From: Alphaproteobacteria bacterium
Lineage (GTDB): Bacteria; Pseudomonadota; Alphaproteobacteria; UBA8366
Length of the DNA: 29,879 nucleotides
Assembly (NCBI GenBank): GCA_029861675.1
Contig: JAOTYV010000016.1
Location: forward strand, 1 to 29,879
Reading direction: 5' to 3'
Shown here: in pieces, positions 1-15,045 of the stretch
Numbering within the stretch: the first letter of the stretch is position 1
Layout of the letters: each line of letters starts with the position of its first letter
Program-made: the position numbers and the translations under genes
Notes under the pieces: generated by a model
Told to the model about the DNA's origin: nothing
Database searches by the model: none
What the model saw: only the letters and a program-made list of their open reading frames with translations

Positions 1-1
1 G

Positions 2-1072
2 ACGACAACGTCAATGGTCGCGGCGATCCTGGACGGCGCCGGCTTCGATCCCACGGTCATCAACGGCGGCATCATCAACGCCTACGGCACCAATGCACGC
101 ATCGGCGATGGCGACTGGATGGTTGTCGAGGCCGACGAATCCGACGGAACCTTCGTCAAATTGCCGGCAACCATCGCCATCGTGACGAATATCGATCCCG
201 AGCATTTGGACTTCTGGGGCACGTTTGACGCGGAGCGCGCCGCCTTTCAGAGCTTCGTCCAGAACATTCCCTTCTACGGCTTCGCCGCGCTCTGCATCGA
301 TCATCCGGAAGTTCAGGGCCTGATCGGCAAGATCTCGGATCGGCGGCTGGTGACCTACGGCCTCAACCCGCAATCGGAAGTGCGCGCCGACAATCTGCGC
401 GCCGGGCCGGGCGGCATGATCTTCGACGTGATCTTCGGCGGCCGCAACGATCGGCCGCGAACGCTGACCGGCGTCCGCCTGCCCATGTTCGGCGAGCACA
501 ACATCCAGAATGCGCTCGCCGCCATCGCCGTCGCGGGCGAAATGGAAATCGAGGATGACAAGATCGTCGCGGGCCTCGGCCGTTTCGCAGGCGTGAAACG
601 CCGCTTCACCAAAACCGGCGAAGCCAACGGCGTGGCGGTCATCGACGATTACGGCCATCATCCGGTCGAAATTGCGGCGGTCTTGAAGGCCGGCCGGTCG
701 GCGACGCGGGGCCGCATTGTCGCGGTGGTGCAACCGCACCGGTATTCGCGCCTTGCCAGCTTGTTCGAGGAATTCTGCACCTGCTTCAACGACGCCGACA
801 CGGTCATTGTCGCCGATATCTATGCGGCGGGAGAACAGCCAATCGATGGCGTCGACCGCGATTCCTTCGTGCAAGGCCTGCGGGTCCGTGGCCATCGCCA
901 CGTCTTGCCGCTTTCGGATCCGTCGTCGCTGGCCGGGCTGGTCGCGGGCGTCACGCAACCGGGCGATCTGGTGATTTGTCTCGGCGCCGGGACGATCACG
1001 AGTTGGGCAAACGCCCTGCCCGGCGAATTGACCGACCTGCAGCGCGGCGTCGCAGGAGCGGGGGTATGCTGA
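2..1072 (+). CDS. murC: UDP-N-acetylmuramate--L-alanine ligase (MurC), 5' truncated
   Basis: MurC adds L-alanine to UDP-MurNAc with ATP in the cytoplasm, the first amino-acid step of peptidoglycan stem-peptide synthesis. The frame is already open at the window edge. The first visible codons read [10 protein letters not shown], which matches the end of the MurC ATP-binding loop (GTHGKTTTT), so roughly the first 120 residues lie outside the window. The Mur middle domain is visible with EADESDGTF, the TNIDPEHLD stretch and [12 protein letters not shown]. The C-terminal domain shows [10 protein letters not shown] and QPHRYSRL, the conserved substrate-binding region of MurC. The stop (TGA 1070-1072) overlaps the murB start by 7 nt, which suggests translational coupling. 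The preceding gene in this cluster type is usually murG, but it is not in the window. Confidence 0.96.
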   Translation, partial: TTTSMVAAILDGAGFDPTVINGGIINAYGTNARIGDGDWMVVEADESDGTFVKLPATIAIVTNIDPEHLDFWGTFDAERAAFQSFVQNIPFYGFAALCIDHPEVQGLIGKISDRRLVTYGLNPQSEVRADNLRAGPGGMIFDVIFGGRNDRPRTLTGVRLPMFGEHNIQNALAAIAVAGEMEIEDDKIVAGLGRFAGVKRRFTKTGEANGVAVIDDYGHHPVEIAAVLKAGRSATRGRIVAVVQPHRYSRLASLFEEFCTCFNDADTVIVADIYAAGEQPIDGVDRDSFVQGLRVRGHRHVLPLSDPSSLAGLVAGVTQPGDLVICLGAGTITSWANALPGELTDLQRGVAGAGVC

Positions 1073-2004
1073 TGGCCGCCGAAAGACCCACTGCCCACCT
1101 GATCGACCGATTGCCGCCCGTCCGTGGCGAATATCGTGAGAACGTGTCGCTGGCCCGCTACACTTGGTTCCGCGTCGGCGGCCCGGTCGAAGTCATGTTT
1201 CTGCCCGCCGATATGGCGGATCTGAAGGATTTCTTGCAACGCCTGCCCGCCGATATCCCGGTCACCGTTATCGGGGTCGCATCGAATCTGCTGATCCGGG
1301 ACGGTGGAATCCCCGGCGTGGTGGTGCGGCTGCGGCGCGGCTTTACCGACATAACGGCCACCGCCGACCGCATCAATGCCGGCGGCGGCGCCTTGGACAT
1401 CAATGTCGCGCGCTTCGCGCGGGACAACGCCCGCTCCGGATTGGAGTTCCTGTCGGGCGTGCCCGGCACACTCGGCGGCGCGGTCCGGATGAATGCCGGC
1501 GCGTATGAGCGCGAGATTGGCGATGTCCTGATCAGCGCCCAGGTTCTTACCCGCGACGGGCAGGAGCGGTCGCTCGACGCCGCCGAAATGGGATTTCAAT
1601 ACCGCAAATCCACCCTGCCGGAGGACTGCATCGTGGTGTCCGCGGATTTGCAGGCGCCGGCCGGCGATCCGGAAGAAATTGCCGACCGGATGGAAGCGAT
1701 CGGTACGGCCCGTGCCGAAAGTCAGCCGATTCGGGAACGCACGGGCGGATCGACTTTCAAAAACCCGCCCGGATACAAGGCGTGGCAGTTGATCGAACAG
1801 GCCGGATGCCGCGGCCTCGTGCGGGGCCGCGCCCGGGTATCCGATATGCATTGCAATTTCCTGATCAACGAAGACGACGCAACCGCACAAGACCTGGAGT
1901 CACTGGGCGAAGAAGTCCGCCGCCGCGTCCTGGATGCCTGCGGCGTCACGCTCGAGTGGGAAATTCGCCGGATTGGCATCGCGGAACCGGAGGCGTCCCG
2001 ATGA
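1066..2004 (+). CDS. murB: UDP-N-acetylenolpyruvoylglucosamine reductase (MurB)
   Basis: MurB is the FAD-dependent cytoplasmic enzyme that reduces UDP-GlcNAc-enolpyruvate to UDP-MurNAc with NADPH. The protein is 312 aa. Visible motifs are YTWFRVGGP near the N-terminus, the FAD-binding [12 protein letters not shown] and [17 protein letters not shown], then YRKSTLP, then GGSTFKNP carrying the catalytic Ser, and the C-terminal LEWEIRRIG with the conserved Glu. The frame stays open upstream to 976, but ATG 1066 is preferred because AGGAG (1054-1058) sits 7 nt before it. ATG 1072 is a second in-frame possibility. The gene overlaps murC by 7 nt and ends in an ATGA overlap with ddl, so it belongs to the same operon. 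Confidence 0.96.
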   Translation: MLMAAERPTAHLIDRLPPVRGEYRENVSLARYTWFRVGGPVEVMFLPADMADLKDFLQRLPADIPVTVIGVASNLLIRDGGIPGVVVRLRRGFTDITATADRINAGGGALDINVARFARDNARSGLEFLSGVPGTLGGAVRMNAGAYEREIGDVLISAQVLTRDGQERSLDAAEMGFQYRKSTLPEDCIVVSADLQAPAGDPEEIADRMEAIGTARAESQPIRERTGGSTFKNPPGYKAWQLIEQAGCRGLVRGRARVSDMHCNFLINEDDATAQDLESLGEEVRRRVLDACGVTLEWEIRRIGIAEPEASR

Positions 2005-2915
2005 GCAAACGTGTCGCGGTTCTCATGGGCGGCTGGTCGAGCGAACGCGAGGTCTCGCTCAGCAGCGGCATGGAATGTGCCAAAGCGTTGCGACAATCGG
2101 GCTACGACGTGACTGAGATAGACGCTCAAAAAGACCTGGGGGCACTGCTTGCAGCACTTACACCGCCGCCGGACGCGCTCTTCAATGCGTTGCATGGACG
2201 CTATGGGGAAGACGGAACCATTCAGGCCGTCCTCAACATCCTCGAGATCCCCTATACCCATTCCGGCCTGCTCGCCTCCGCGACGGCCATGGATAAAACG
2301 CGCTCAAAAGCGATCTTCGAGGCCGCGGGCATTCCCTGTCCCGAGGGTAAGGTCGTCAACATCGCGGACCTGCGCGCGGGCCACATCATGAAACCGCCCT
2401 ACGTCGTCAAACCCAACAATGAAGGGTCCAGTGTCGGCGTGCATATCGTCATGCCCGGCGACAACCACTTGCCCGGCGATGATTGGCAATTTGGCGACAC
2501 GGTGCTGGTGGAACGGTATATTCCCGGCCGCGAGTTGACCGTCGCTGTACTTGGCGGCAAAGCCCTTGGCGTCACCGAATTGCAACCGCACCAAGGCTTT
2601 TATGACTATGAGGCCAAATATACCGACGGCAAGACCACCCATATTTGCCCGGCGCCGGTCCCCGAGGCGACGACCGAAAAGGCGATGGAATACGCGGTGG
2701 CCGCACATGAGGCGCTTGAGTGCCGCGGCGTCAGCCGGTCCGACTTCCGCTATGACGACGGCGCGCGCGACCCGGGCGATCTGTACATGCTGGAGCTGAA
2801 CACACAGCCGGGCATGACGCCCCTATCGCTGGTTCCCGAGCAGGCCGCATACGCCGGTCTGAGTTTTGAAGATTTGGTCGCTTGGATGGTGGAGAACGCA
2901 GCATGCGACGCATGA
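2001..2915 (+). CDS. ddl: D-alanine--D-alanine ligase
   Basis: Ddl joins two D-alanines with ATP to make the D-Ala-D-Ala terminus of the peptidoglycan stem peptide. It is a 304-aa ATP-grasp protein of normal length. Visible signatures are the N-terminal [13 protein letters not shown], then [11 protein letters not shown], the AMDKTRSK segment, the ATP-binding [14 protein letters not shown], and the C-terminal metal and substrate site [12 protein letters not shown] 2001 overlaps the murB stop (ATGA), and GGAGG (1989-1993) lies 7 nt upstream, which settles the start. The frame runs open further upstream inside murB, but that part shows no Ddl homology. The 3' end overlaps the ftsQ start by 13 nt. 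Confidence 0.96.
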   Translation: MSKRVAVLMGGWSSEREVSLSSGMECAKALRQSGYDVTEIDAQKDLGALLAALTPPPDALFNALHGRYGEDGTIQAVLNILEIPYTHSGLLASATAMDKTRSKAIFEAAGIPCPEGKVVNIADLRAGHIMKPPYVVKPNNEGSSVGVHIVMPGDNHLPGDDWQFGDTVLVERYIPGRELTVAVLGGKALGVTELQPHQGFYDYEAKYTDGKTTHICPAPVPEATTEKAMEYAVAAHEALECRGVSRSDFRYDDGARDPGDLYMLELNTQPGMTPLSLVPEQAAYAGLSFEDLVAWMVENAACDA

Positions 2916-3790
2916 AGAAACGCAAATCTAGGCGGTTGCCGTTGGCGAAACGACGCGCCCGCCGGTGGCCGGATCTCCGGTTTTGGGAATGGTTACCGCA
3001 CAATTCCGTGTGGCGCCGGCGGCTCATGATGGCCAGCAGCGGATTGACGGTACTTGGCGTGTTGCTGGGCGGCATGTACTGGTTCAATCAGGCGGACATG
3101 CCAAGCCGCGCGGCGGCGGCAATCCGGGCAGCGACGCTCGATGCGACCAAATGGGCCGGTTTTTCCGTGCGGGCCGTCTATGTCGAAGGCCGCAAGGAAG
3201 CAACCCGGCAGAAACTTATCAGCGCCCTCGATATCGCGATCGGAGACGCAATATTCGGATTCGATCCGGTGAAGGCGCAGAACCGCTTAGTGCAATTGGG
3301 TTGGGTCGCCGAAGCCCGGATCGAACGGCACCTTCCCGACGCCATTCATATCTATCTCAAAGAGCGCAAGCCGATCGCCATTTGGCAGCGCAAGAAGAAA
3401 TTCGTCCTGGTCGATAAATTCGGCGAGGTCATCGGGCAGGAAGGCGTCGCGCGGTTCAGCGACTTGAAAATTATCGTCGGCGACGGCGCCCCGGCGCATG
3501 CCGCTGACCTGCTGTCGATGATGGAAGGCGCGCCCAAGATGATGGAACGCGTGACCCATGCGGTATGGGTCGGCGGCCGCCGGTGGAATATCCGGGTCGA
3601 GGACGCCATCGATATCCGGATGCCGGCGGAGAACCCGGAAAATGCGTGGCGCAAATTGACTGAAATGGAGCGCGAATTCGGCCTGTTGAAACGCGACATC
3701 ATTGCCGTGGATCTTCGCATTCCGGACCGAATGACCGTCCGAAAAAATCCCCGCAACGCCAAAATCAGCAAAACCGACGGACGCACCTGA
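2903..3790 (+). CDS. ftsQ: Cell division protein FtsQ
   Basis: FtsQ is a bitopic inner-membrane divisome protein that links FtsL/FtsB to the rest of the division machinery. The 295-aa protein has a strongly basic cytoplasmic N-terminus (Arg/Lys-rich, about residues 1-40) and one membrane segment at about residues 41-61 ([20 protein letters not shown]). A periplasmic POTRA domain begins near [15 protein letters not shown] and includes [15 protein letters not shown] and the ERKPIAIWQ strand. The FtsQ beta domain follows. ATG 2903 is chosen because GGAG (2891-2894) lies 8 nt upstream, and an in-frame start at 2882 is also open. The position between ddl and ftsA is the classical one. Confidence 0.93.
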   Translation: MRRMKKRKSRRLPLAKRRARRWPDLRFWEWLPHNSVWRRRLMMASSGLTVLGVLLGGMYWFNQADMPSRAAAAIRAATLDATKWAGFSVRAVYVEGRKEATRQKLISALDIAIGDAIFGFDPVKAQNRLVQLGWVAEARIERHLPDAIHIYLKERKPIAIWQRKKKFVLVDKFGEVIGQEGVARFSDLKIIVGDGAPAHAADLLSMMEGAPKMMERVTHAVWVGGRRWNIRVEDAIDIRMPAENPENAWRKLTEMEREFGLLKRDIIAVDLRIPDRMTVRKNPRNAKISKTDGRT

Positions 3791-3842
3791 TGAAACGCGG
3801 CCGCCGCAACTTGCGAAACGAAAACTGAGGGAGACCGGAATT

Positions 3843-5081
3843 TTGGCGAAGGAAGGCATCATATCCGCCCTCGACGTCGGCTCGTCCAAAATTTGCTGCT
3901 TCATCGGCGAATTGGATTCGCATGGCAATATCCGGGTCATCGGCATCGGCCATCAGGCCAGCCGCGGCGTCAAAGGCGGGGCAATCGTGGACATGGACGC
4001 CGCCGAACAGGCGACGCTGGCCGCCGTGCACGCGGCGGAACAGATGGCCGGCCTGACCATCCGGTCGATCCTGGTAAACGTAAATGCGGGCCGAATGGCG
4101 AGCGAAACAACCTATTACGAGCATCCGCTGCGCGGCGGCGCGATCGACGATATGGATACGCTGCATCTGCTCAACGGATGCGCCACGGATGACGGCTCGG
4201 CCGGCCGGTCGCTGGTTCACGCGGTGCCCGTCGGTTATGTCATCGATGGATCGAACGGCATCCGCGACCCGCGCGGCCTGCACGGCAACTCGATGGGCGT
4301 GAAGCTGCACCGCGTCACCGCCGGCACCAGCGCGGTGCACAATATCGGGACCTGCGTTTCCCGCTGTTTGCTCGACGTGTCCGACATGGTCGTCAGCCCG
4401 TACGCCGCAGGGCTGGGCGCCTTGGTCGAAGACGAGATAGATTTGGGCGCCACGGTTATCGATATGGGTGGCGGGACGACGTCAATCGCGGTGTTCTATG
4501 ACGGTGCGGTGGTCTATGTGGACACTATACCGATCGGCGGCGGTCATGTTACGAACGACATCGCGCGCGGTCTGTCGACACCGCTGAGTCAGGCGGAACG
4601 CATCAAGACCCTGTACGGAAGCTGCCTCTCCGCGCATGGCGACGAGAGACAGTTCGTTACCGCGCCGCAAGTGGGCGCGGAGGAAGAGGACAGTAACAAT
4701 CAAATTCCCAAATCATTCCTGGTCAGCATTGTCGCGCCGCGGATCGAGGAAACCATTGAACTGGTGCGCGCCCGCCTCGAGGCGAGCGGCCTCGACAAGC
4801 TCGCGGGCCGCCGCGTCGTTCTCACCGGCGGCGCCAGCCAGCTACCCGGTGTCGTGGAATTGACGCGCCGTATTCTCAACAAGCAGGTCCGGCTCGGCCG
4901 GCCGCGCGGCCTTACGGGCCTCGCCGAAGCCACCTCGGGGCCCGCCTTTGCGGCCTGCGCGGGATTACTATCGTTCGCCGTCGACGATCGCGGTGACGCC
5001 CGGGGCCTGGCCACCCCCAAATCCGAACAAGGTGACGGCCTCTTTGGCCGTCTAGGAGGCTGGCTACGAGAGAATTTCTAG
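3843..5081 (+). CDS. ftsA: Cell division protein FtsA
   Basis: FtsA is the actin-like ATPase that anchors FtsZ to the inner membrane. The 412-aa protein shows the phosphate-1 motif ALDVGSSKICC at the N-terminus, the SHS2 (1C) domain region with GGAIVDMDAAE, the phosphate-2 motif IDMGGGTTSIAVF, the adenosine-site motif VLTGGASQLPG, and a C-terminal amphipathic helix (GLFGRLGGWLRENF) that serves as membrane-targeting sequence. No ATG is available at the N-terminus. The start is TTG 3843, with AGGGAG (3828-3833) 9 nt upstream. A TTG start would be expected to lower initiation, which fits the low FtsA:FtsZ ratio cells need (inference). The gap to ftsQ is 52 nt. Confidence 0.95.
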   Translation: MAKEGIISALDVGSSKICCFIGELDSHGNIRVIGIGHQASRGVKGGAIVDMDAAEQATLAAVHAAEQMAGLTIRSILVNVNAGRMASETTYYEHPLRGGAIDDMDTLHLLNGCATDDGSAGRSLVHAVPVGYVIDGSNGIRDPRGLHGNSMGVKLHRVTAGTSAVHNIGTCVSRCLLDVSDMVVSPYAAGLGALVEDEIDLGATVIDMGGGTTSIAVFYDGAVVYVDTIPIGGGHVTNDIARGLSTPLSQAERIKTLYGSCLSAHGDERQFVTAPQVGAEEEDSNNQIPKSFLVSIVAPRIEETIELVRARLEASGLDKLAGRRVVLTGGASQLPGVVELTRRILNKQVRLGRPRGLTGLAEATSGPAFAACAGLLSFAVDDRGDARGLATPKSEQGDGLFGRLGGWLRENF

Positions 5082-5093
5082 GGTCTTCCCAAC

Positions 5094-5109
5094 TAGAACT
5101 AAAGTTCTA
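5094..5109. repeat. Inverted repeat TAGAACT-AA-AGTTCTA in the ftsA-ftsZ gap
   Basis: Seven perfectly complementary bases flank a 2-base centre just after the ftsA stop. It could be a small hairpin in the ftsAZ message or a protein-binding dyad. There is no T-run, so it is not a convincing terminator. Confidence 0.5.
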
Positions 5110-5120
5110 CCAACAAAAAT

Positions 5121-5146
5121 TCGCCCTATGGCAAACCACAGGGCGA
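5121..5146 (-). terminator. Hairpin in ftsA-ftsZ gap; intrinsic-terminator shape on the minus strand
   Basis: The stem pairs TCGCCCT (5121-5127) with AGGGCGA (5140-5146), then has one A-C mismatch, then TGG with CCA, around a CAAA loop. Read on the minus strand the hairpin is followed by ATTTTTG, a short U-tract. On the plus strand the following bases are CTTAAG. The shape therefore fits termination of antisense transcription coming out of ftsZ, or simply a structured 5' region of ftsZ mRNA. No functional evidence is available from sequence alone. Confidence 0.4.
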
Positions 5147-5201
5147 CTTAAGACGCGAAATACTGCATATTGGTAATGGTATAAAGTGGAGAGAAGTGCA
5201 A

Positions 5202-6923
5202 ATGACAATAAAATTGTCGATGCCCGACGTAGAGGCGGAACTTAAGCCTCGCATCACTGTCATCGGTGTCGGGGGCGCGGGTGGAAACGCGGTCAACAAC
5301 ATGATCGAGTCCAACCTCGCCGGAGTCGAATTTCTGGTCTGCAACACCGATGCCCAGGCGCTTGGGTTGTCGCAGGCGGAACGCCGCATTCAGCTCGGCG
5401 TCACGATCACCCAGGGGCTCGGCGCCGGGGCTCGGCCCGAGGTCGGCCGCGCTGCCGCTGAAGAGGCTCTGGAGGAGACGCTTGACCACCTGACCGGCTG
5501 TCACATGGTGTTCATTACCGCGGGCATGGGCGGCGGCACCGGCACGGGCGCCGCGCCGGTTATTGCCCGGGCGGCCCGCGAACAGGGCATCCTCACCGTC
5601 GGTGTTGTCACCAAGCCTTTCCACTTCGAGGGCATGCAGCGCATGCGGCTGGCGGAGGCCGGGATCGAGGAGCTGACCCAATACGTCGACACCCTGATCA
5701 TCATTCCCAACCAGAACCTGTTCCGCGTCGCGAATGAAAAGACCACATTCGCCGACGCCTTCAACATGGCGGATAACGTGCTGTACTCCGGCGTTCGGGG
5801 CGTTACCGACCTGATGGTCATGCCAGGCCTCATCAATCTCGATTTCGCCGACGTCCGTACGGTAATGAGCGAAATGGGCAAGGCCATGATGGGCACGGGC
5901 GAGTCCGAGAACGAACGGCGGGCCATCGAAGCCGCCGAAGCGGCGATTTCCAATCCGCTGCTCGACGACATCACGATGGAAGGCGCGCGCGGCGTGCTGA
6001 TCAATATTACCGGCGGCCCGGACATGACGCTGTTCGAAGTCGACGAAGCGGCAAACCGTATTCGTGAAGAAGTCGACCCCGATGCGAATATTCTGTTCGG
6101 CTCGACATTCGATGAGAACATGGAAGGCCGTTTGCGTGTCTCAGTGGTAGCAACCGGTATCGAAGCCGCCGAATCGCGCATCGCACCGCGGCTGACCGGT
6201 CCGGCGGCAGCGCCGATCCGCGAAACCGCGCCGGAAACGGCGACCGGGGAAACGATCGAACCGGTGCAAACGGAAACCGTCGAATTCGAGACGGTGGCGC
6301 CCGAGCAACCGGAGCCAATCGCGCGGCCGGAAGACACTTCGCAGCAGACCGAACAGTCCCTCGACTCCGCGATCCTTCCGGATCCGTCGCCGGCGGCGGT
6401 CCAGGAAGAACCTGTGGCGCCCGTTGTCGAGCACACCAGCATCGAGACGGACAGCGCGGGACGGGATCCCCTCCAACCCGCCGCGAAGCCGACCGATTCG
6501 CGCAACCCCTTCATCCCGCGGCAGCCGGTAACACCGGCAATGGTCGGCGGCGAGGAAAGCCCCGCCACCGGCGGACGCGACTTCTCCGATCTCTACGACG
6601 CCAGTTCGTCCGGCGGCGAGCCGGTTCGCCGGCGCAGCCTGTTCGAACGCATGACCGGCGTCGCACGCACCCGCGAACCGGAGACCATTCCGCCGGTCGC
6701 GCCGAGGATCGACATCGAAACGGCTCCGGAGCCGGAGATCCGCATCTCGGAACCAAAACCGCAGCCGGCGCCACAACCGGGACGTGCGGAAGCGCCGCCC
6801 ATGCCGGAAAATCCGCCGGCCCAGGCCACTCCGGCGCTCGACGCCGCGCCGAAGGAAGAGCCGAAGTCGAGCGAAGAGGAAGTTCTGGATATTCCGGCAT
6901 TTCTTCGGCGTCAGGCGAACTAG
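5202..6923 (+). CDS. ftsZ: Cell division GTPase FtsZ (long-linker form)
   Basis: FtsZ is the tubulin-like GTPase that forms the Z ring. The 573-aa protein has the N-terminal [13 protein letters not shown] nucleotide-binding loop, the tubulin signature GGGTGTG (about residues 110-116), the T7 synergy loop NLDFAD (about 212-217), and the end of the globular core near residue 315. A disordered Pro/Glu/Ala-rich linker of about 240 residues follows, then the conserved C-terminal peptide DIPAFLRRQ, which binds FtsA and other partners. The long linker is typical of Alphaproteobacteria, whereas E. coli FtsZ is about 383 aa. ATG 5202 is preferred over in-frame GTG 5196 because GGAG (5188-5191) is better spaced from it. 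The 120-nt gap after ftsA contains two inverted repeats, and a terminator follows the gene. Confidence 0.97.
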   Translation: MTIKLSMPDVEAELKPRITVIGVGGAGGNAVNNMIESNLAGVEFLVCNTDAQALGLSQAERRIQLGVTITQGLGAGARPEVGRAAAEEALEETLDHLTGCHMVFITAGMGGGTGTGAAPVIARAAREQGILTVGVVTKPFHFEGMQRMRLAEAGIEELTQYVDTLIIIPNQNLFRVANEKTTFADAFNMADNVLYSGVRGVTDLMVMPGLINLDFADVRTVMSEMGKAMMGTGESENERRAIEAAEAAISNPLLDDITMEGARGVLINITGGPDMTLFEVDEAANRIREEVDPDANILFGSTFDENMEGRLRVSVVATGIEAAESRIAPRLTGPAAAPIRETAPETATGETIEPVQTETVEFETVAPEQPEPIARPEDTSQQTEQSLDSAILPDPSPAAVQEEPVAPVVEHTSIETDSAGRDPLQPAAKPTDSRNPFIPRQPVTPAMVGGEESPATGGRDFSDLYDASSSGGEPVRRRSLFERMTGVARTREPETIPPVAPRIDIETAPEPEIRISEPKPQPAPQPGRAEAPPMPENPPAQATPALDAAPKEEPKSSEEEVLDIPAFLRRQAN

Positions 6924-6954
6924 CTCTAGAATCATAAGTTTAAGCACGGCAGGC

Positions 6955-6988
6955 AGCGGCCGGACCATTGGTCCGGCCGCTTCTGATT
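6955..6988 (+). terminator. Intrinsic terminator after ftsZ
   Basis: A perfect 12-bp stem, AGCGGCCGGACC (6955-6966) with GGTCCGGCCGCT (6970-6981), encloses an ATT loop and is followed by TTCTGATT. The stem is very stable, but the U-tract is short and interrupted, so termination may be partial. It separates the dcw transcript from lpxC. Confidence 0.75.
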
Positions 6989-7155
6989 CCGGCTGGGATC
7001 GTGCAACATTCTGTAACAAAGAGTGATTTGTGATTGCAGGACCAGATTGTTACACCATTGTTGTGCCCTTTTGGGTTACGCGTGGCGACATAGAATACGA
7101 GTTACTGATTAATACCGGCCGGCAAACGGTCGTTGGAGTTCAAGTGGGGGAATTT
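6989..7155. other. ftsZ-lpxC intergenic region
   Basis: This gap must carry the lpxC promoter if the upstream terminator works. I found no pair of boxes with good match and 16-18 nt spacing. TAGAAT (7091-7096) is a possible -10, but TTGGGT (7071-7076) lies only 14 nt before it. The lpxC frame is open through most of the gap from a GTG at 7030, but that stretch has no LpxC homology. Confidence 0.4.
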
Positions 7156-8124
7156 GTGTTGAGGGACCTTCCTAGCGCCCAAATTGGCGCTCGCGCCGCG
7201 GCGAATCCGATTCGCCAAAAGACGTTGAAGAGCGGCATTCATTGCAGCGGTATTGGCTTGCATAGCGGCGCAAAAATTTCGATGGCGCTGCAACCTGCCG
7301 ATTGTAATACGGGAATTACCTTCCGCCGCACCGACGTGGCGGCTGCCGCGTCGGACATCCACGCGCTCTACAGCAATGTCTGCGACACGCGGCTTTGCAC
7401 CACCTTGACCAACGAGCATGGCGTTTCAGTCGCCACCGTCGAGCATTTGTTGGCGGCCATGGCGGGATGCGAGATCGACAACGCGGTGGTCGAGCTGGAT
7501 GGCTCGGAAGTGCCGATTATGGACGGCAGTTCCGAACCGTTCGTTTTCCTCATCGAGTGTGCCGGCATCGTGGAACAAGACGCGCCGCGTCAGGCAATCG
7601 AAATTCTTAAACCCGTGACCGCGCGGATCGGCGATGCGGTTGCGATGATCGAACCGTCACCGACATTCTCCATTCAGCTTGGCATCGCGTTCGACAATCC
7701 GCTGATTGGCGAGCAGGAATTCGACATTCATGTGACCTCGGATAACTTCAAATCCGACATTTGCCGTGCCCGAACCTTCGGCTTTATCGAAGACGTTCAG
7801 GCACTGCGAAAGGCGGGTCTGGTACAAGGCGGATCGCTGGACAATGCGATCGTGGTAAGCGGTGACGAAATTCTGAACGATGGCGGCTTGCGCTACGATG
7901 ATGAATTCATCCGCCACAAGGTTTTGGATTGCATTGGCGATCTCTACCTCGCCGGGGGTCTGCTGATCGGGCAATTCACCGGACACCGCGCGGGTCATCA
8001 GGTAAATAATCTGCTTCTCCGCACCCTGTTCGCGGATAAGGAAGCGTGGTCCTGCGTGCCGATGGAGGACCGCTTCGACCTGCCGGCCCAGGAGTGGAAC
8101 GAGCCTGCCGCGGCGGTTGCCTGA
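7156..8124 (+). CDS. lpxC: UDP-3-O-acyl-N-acetylglucosamine deacetylase (LpxC)
   Basis: LpxC is the zinc deacetylase that commits UDP-3-O-acyl-GlcNAc to lipid A synthesis in the cytoplasm. Homology starts at RQKTLKSGIHCSGIGLHSG, the LpxC N-terminal strand. The zinc ligands are present: His in VEHLLAAMAG, and His and Asp in HKVLDCIGDL. The catalytic His is in GHRAGHQVNN. From GTG 7156 the protein is 322 aa, close to family length. A GGGGGAA stretch just upstream could be the ribosome-binding site for GTG 7156 or for TTG 7159. Starting at GTG 7030 would add 42 residues with no family counterpart. ftsZ-lpxC adjacency is common in proteobacteria and couples division to envelope growth. Confidence 0.94.
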   Translation: MLRDLPSAQIGARAAANPIRQKTLKSGIHCSGIGLHSGAKISMALQPADCNTGITFRRTDVAAAASDIHALYSNVCDTRLCTTLTNEHGVSVATVEHLLAAMAGCEIDNAVVELDGSEVPIMDGSSEPFVFLIECAGIVEQDAPRQAIEILKPVTARIGDAVAMIEPSPTFSIQLGIAFDNPLIGEQEFDIHVTSDNFKSDICRARTFGFIEDVQALRKAGLVQGGSLDNAIVVSGDEILNDGGLRYDDEFIRHKVLDCIGDLYLAGGLLIGQFTGHRAGHQVNNLLLRTLFADKEAWSCVPMEDRFDLPAQEWNEPAAAVA

Positions 8125-8194
8125 ACCGGGTCGCCACACTGCCGTTTCGTTCATTGCGGATGATTCCGAGACGCCGCGCGAATTCGCAATTCGC

Positions 8195-8223
8195 TTGACC
8201 GGATTTCCGAACCGTCACATTTA
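8195..8223 (+). promoter_or_regulatory. Weak candidate promoter for bamD
   Basis: TTGACC (8195-8200) is followed after 17 nt by CATTTA (8218-8223) in an AT-rich patch within the 207-nt lpxC-bamD gap (8125-8331). The -10 match is poor. CTATAA (8246-8251) downstream is an alternative -10 without a clear -35. The rest of this gap shows no gene or strong hairpin. Confidence 0.3.
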
Positions 8224-8331
8224 TTTTATTAGTCTCTACACGGTGCTATAAGGGTGCTCGTGAAGACCGGCTGTGGGCTCCGCACCCCGCGCCCTGGCCA
8301 ATTTGTGCAATAAGGGCCGAGATTGATACCG

Positions 8332-9195
8332 ATGCTGGAACACTTCAACTTTCCCTGCAAAACAGCGTTGCGACGGCTTGCACAGTGCGGCCTGATTGTC
8401 CTGTCTATGGGGATTGCCGGCTGCGATTCTATGAAGGAACTCTTCAAGGATCCCGACGAAGCTAAATACGTCGACCGCAAAGTCGAGAAAATCTACAACG
8501 ACGCAATGGACTACCTGGAGACAGGTTGGTACGAGACTGCCGCCAAGGAATTCGACGAAGTCGAGCGCCAGCACCCCTACTCGAAATGGGCCACGAAGGC
8601 CCAACTCATGTCCGGCTACGCCTATTATCTCAATGAACAGTTCGACGAGGCGATCATCGCCCTCGACCGTTTCATCGAATTGCACCCGGGCAATCGCGAC
8701 GCACCCTATGCCTACTACCTGAAAGCATTATCCTATTACGAGCAAATTTCCGATGTGGGCCGCGACCAGAAGATGACCCGGCTCGCGCTCACCTCGTTGC
8801 AGGAAGTGTCGAAGCGCCATCCCAATTCCGACTACGCACGGGACGCCCGCCTGAAGTTCGATCTGACGCGGGACCATCTTGCCGGAAAGGACATGGCGAT
8901 CGGCCGGTATTACCAGCGGCGCGGCGACCATCTGGCGGCAATAAACCGCTACCGAACCGTCATCGAGAAATACCAGACCACCACCCACGTACCCGAAGCG
9001 CTGCATCGTCTGACCGAGTGCTATCTGACGCTTGGAATCACGGATGAAGCGCAAATGTCGGCAGCCGTTCTCGGGTATAATTTTCCCGGCAGCGACTGGT
9101 ACAAAGACAGCTACACGAGACTTGAGAACCGCAGCTTGAAGCCACAGCGCAAAGCGAGTTCCTGGCTCGACCGGTTCCGGGACAAGGCATCCTAA
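8332..9195 (+). CDS. bamD: Outer membrane protein assembly factor BamD (lipoprotein)
   Basis: BamD is the essential lipoprotein of the BAM complex that folds beta-barrel proteins into the outer membrane. The 287-aa precursor has a signal peptide with lipobox IAGC, so Cys31 would be lipidated. It is followed by tandem TPR-type repeats with typical BamD phrases: AMDYLETGWYETAAKEFDEVERQHPYS, YAYYLNEQFDEAIIALDRFI and YYLKALSYYEQI. The C-terminal part (RRGDHLAAINRYRTVIEKYQTT, EALHRLTECYLTLG) also matches the family. ATG 8332 is preferred to the in-frame TTG 8323. Position +2 after the lipidated Cys is Asp, an inner-membrane retention signal by the E. coli rule. recN follows after 7 nt. Confidence 0.95.
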   Translation: MLEHFNFPCKTALRRLAQCGLIVLSMGIAGCDSMKELFKDPDEAKYVDRKVEKIYNDAMDYLETGWYETAAKEFDEVERQHPYSKWATKAQLMSGYAYYLNEQFDEAIIALDRFIELHPGNRDAPYAYYLKALSYYEQISDVGRDQKMTRLALTSLQEVSKRHPNSDYARDARLKFDLTRDHLAGKDMAIGRYYQRRGDHLAAINRYRTVIEKYQTTTHVPEALHRLTECYLTLGITDEAQMSAAVLGYNFPGSDWYKDSYTRLENRSLKPQRKASSWLDRFRDKAS

Positions 9196-9202
9196 CCGCC
9201 CC

Positions 9203-14981
<5,779 letters not shown>

Positions 14982-15011
14982 ACATCCTCTCCCGACATTC
15001 GACTTTTAGTG

Positions 15012-15045
15012 AGTGGTGTAAATCAGACAGATGTTACCCATGGGA
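15012..15045 (+). repeat. Left terminal inverted repeat of the element
   Basis: This 34-bp arm contains CAGACAGATGTTACCCATGG at 15024-15043, mirrored exactly at 15227-15246. The outer tip is AGTGGTGT. Confidence 0.95.
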
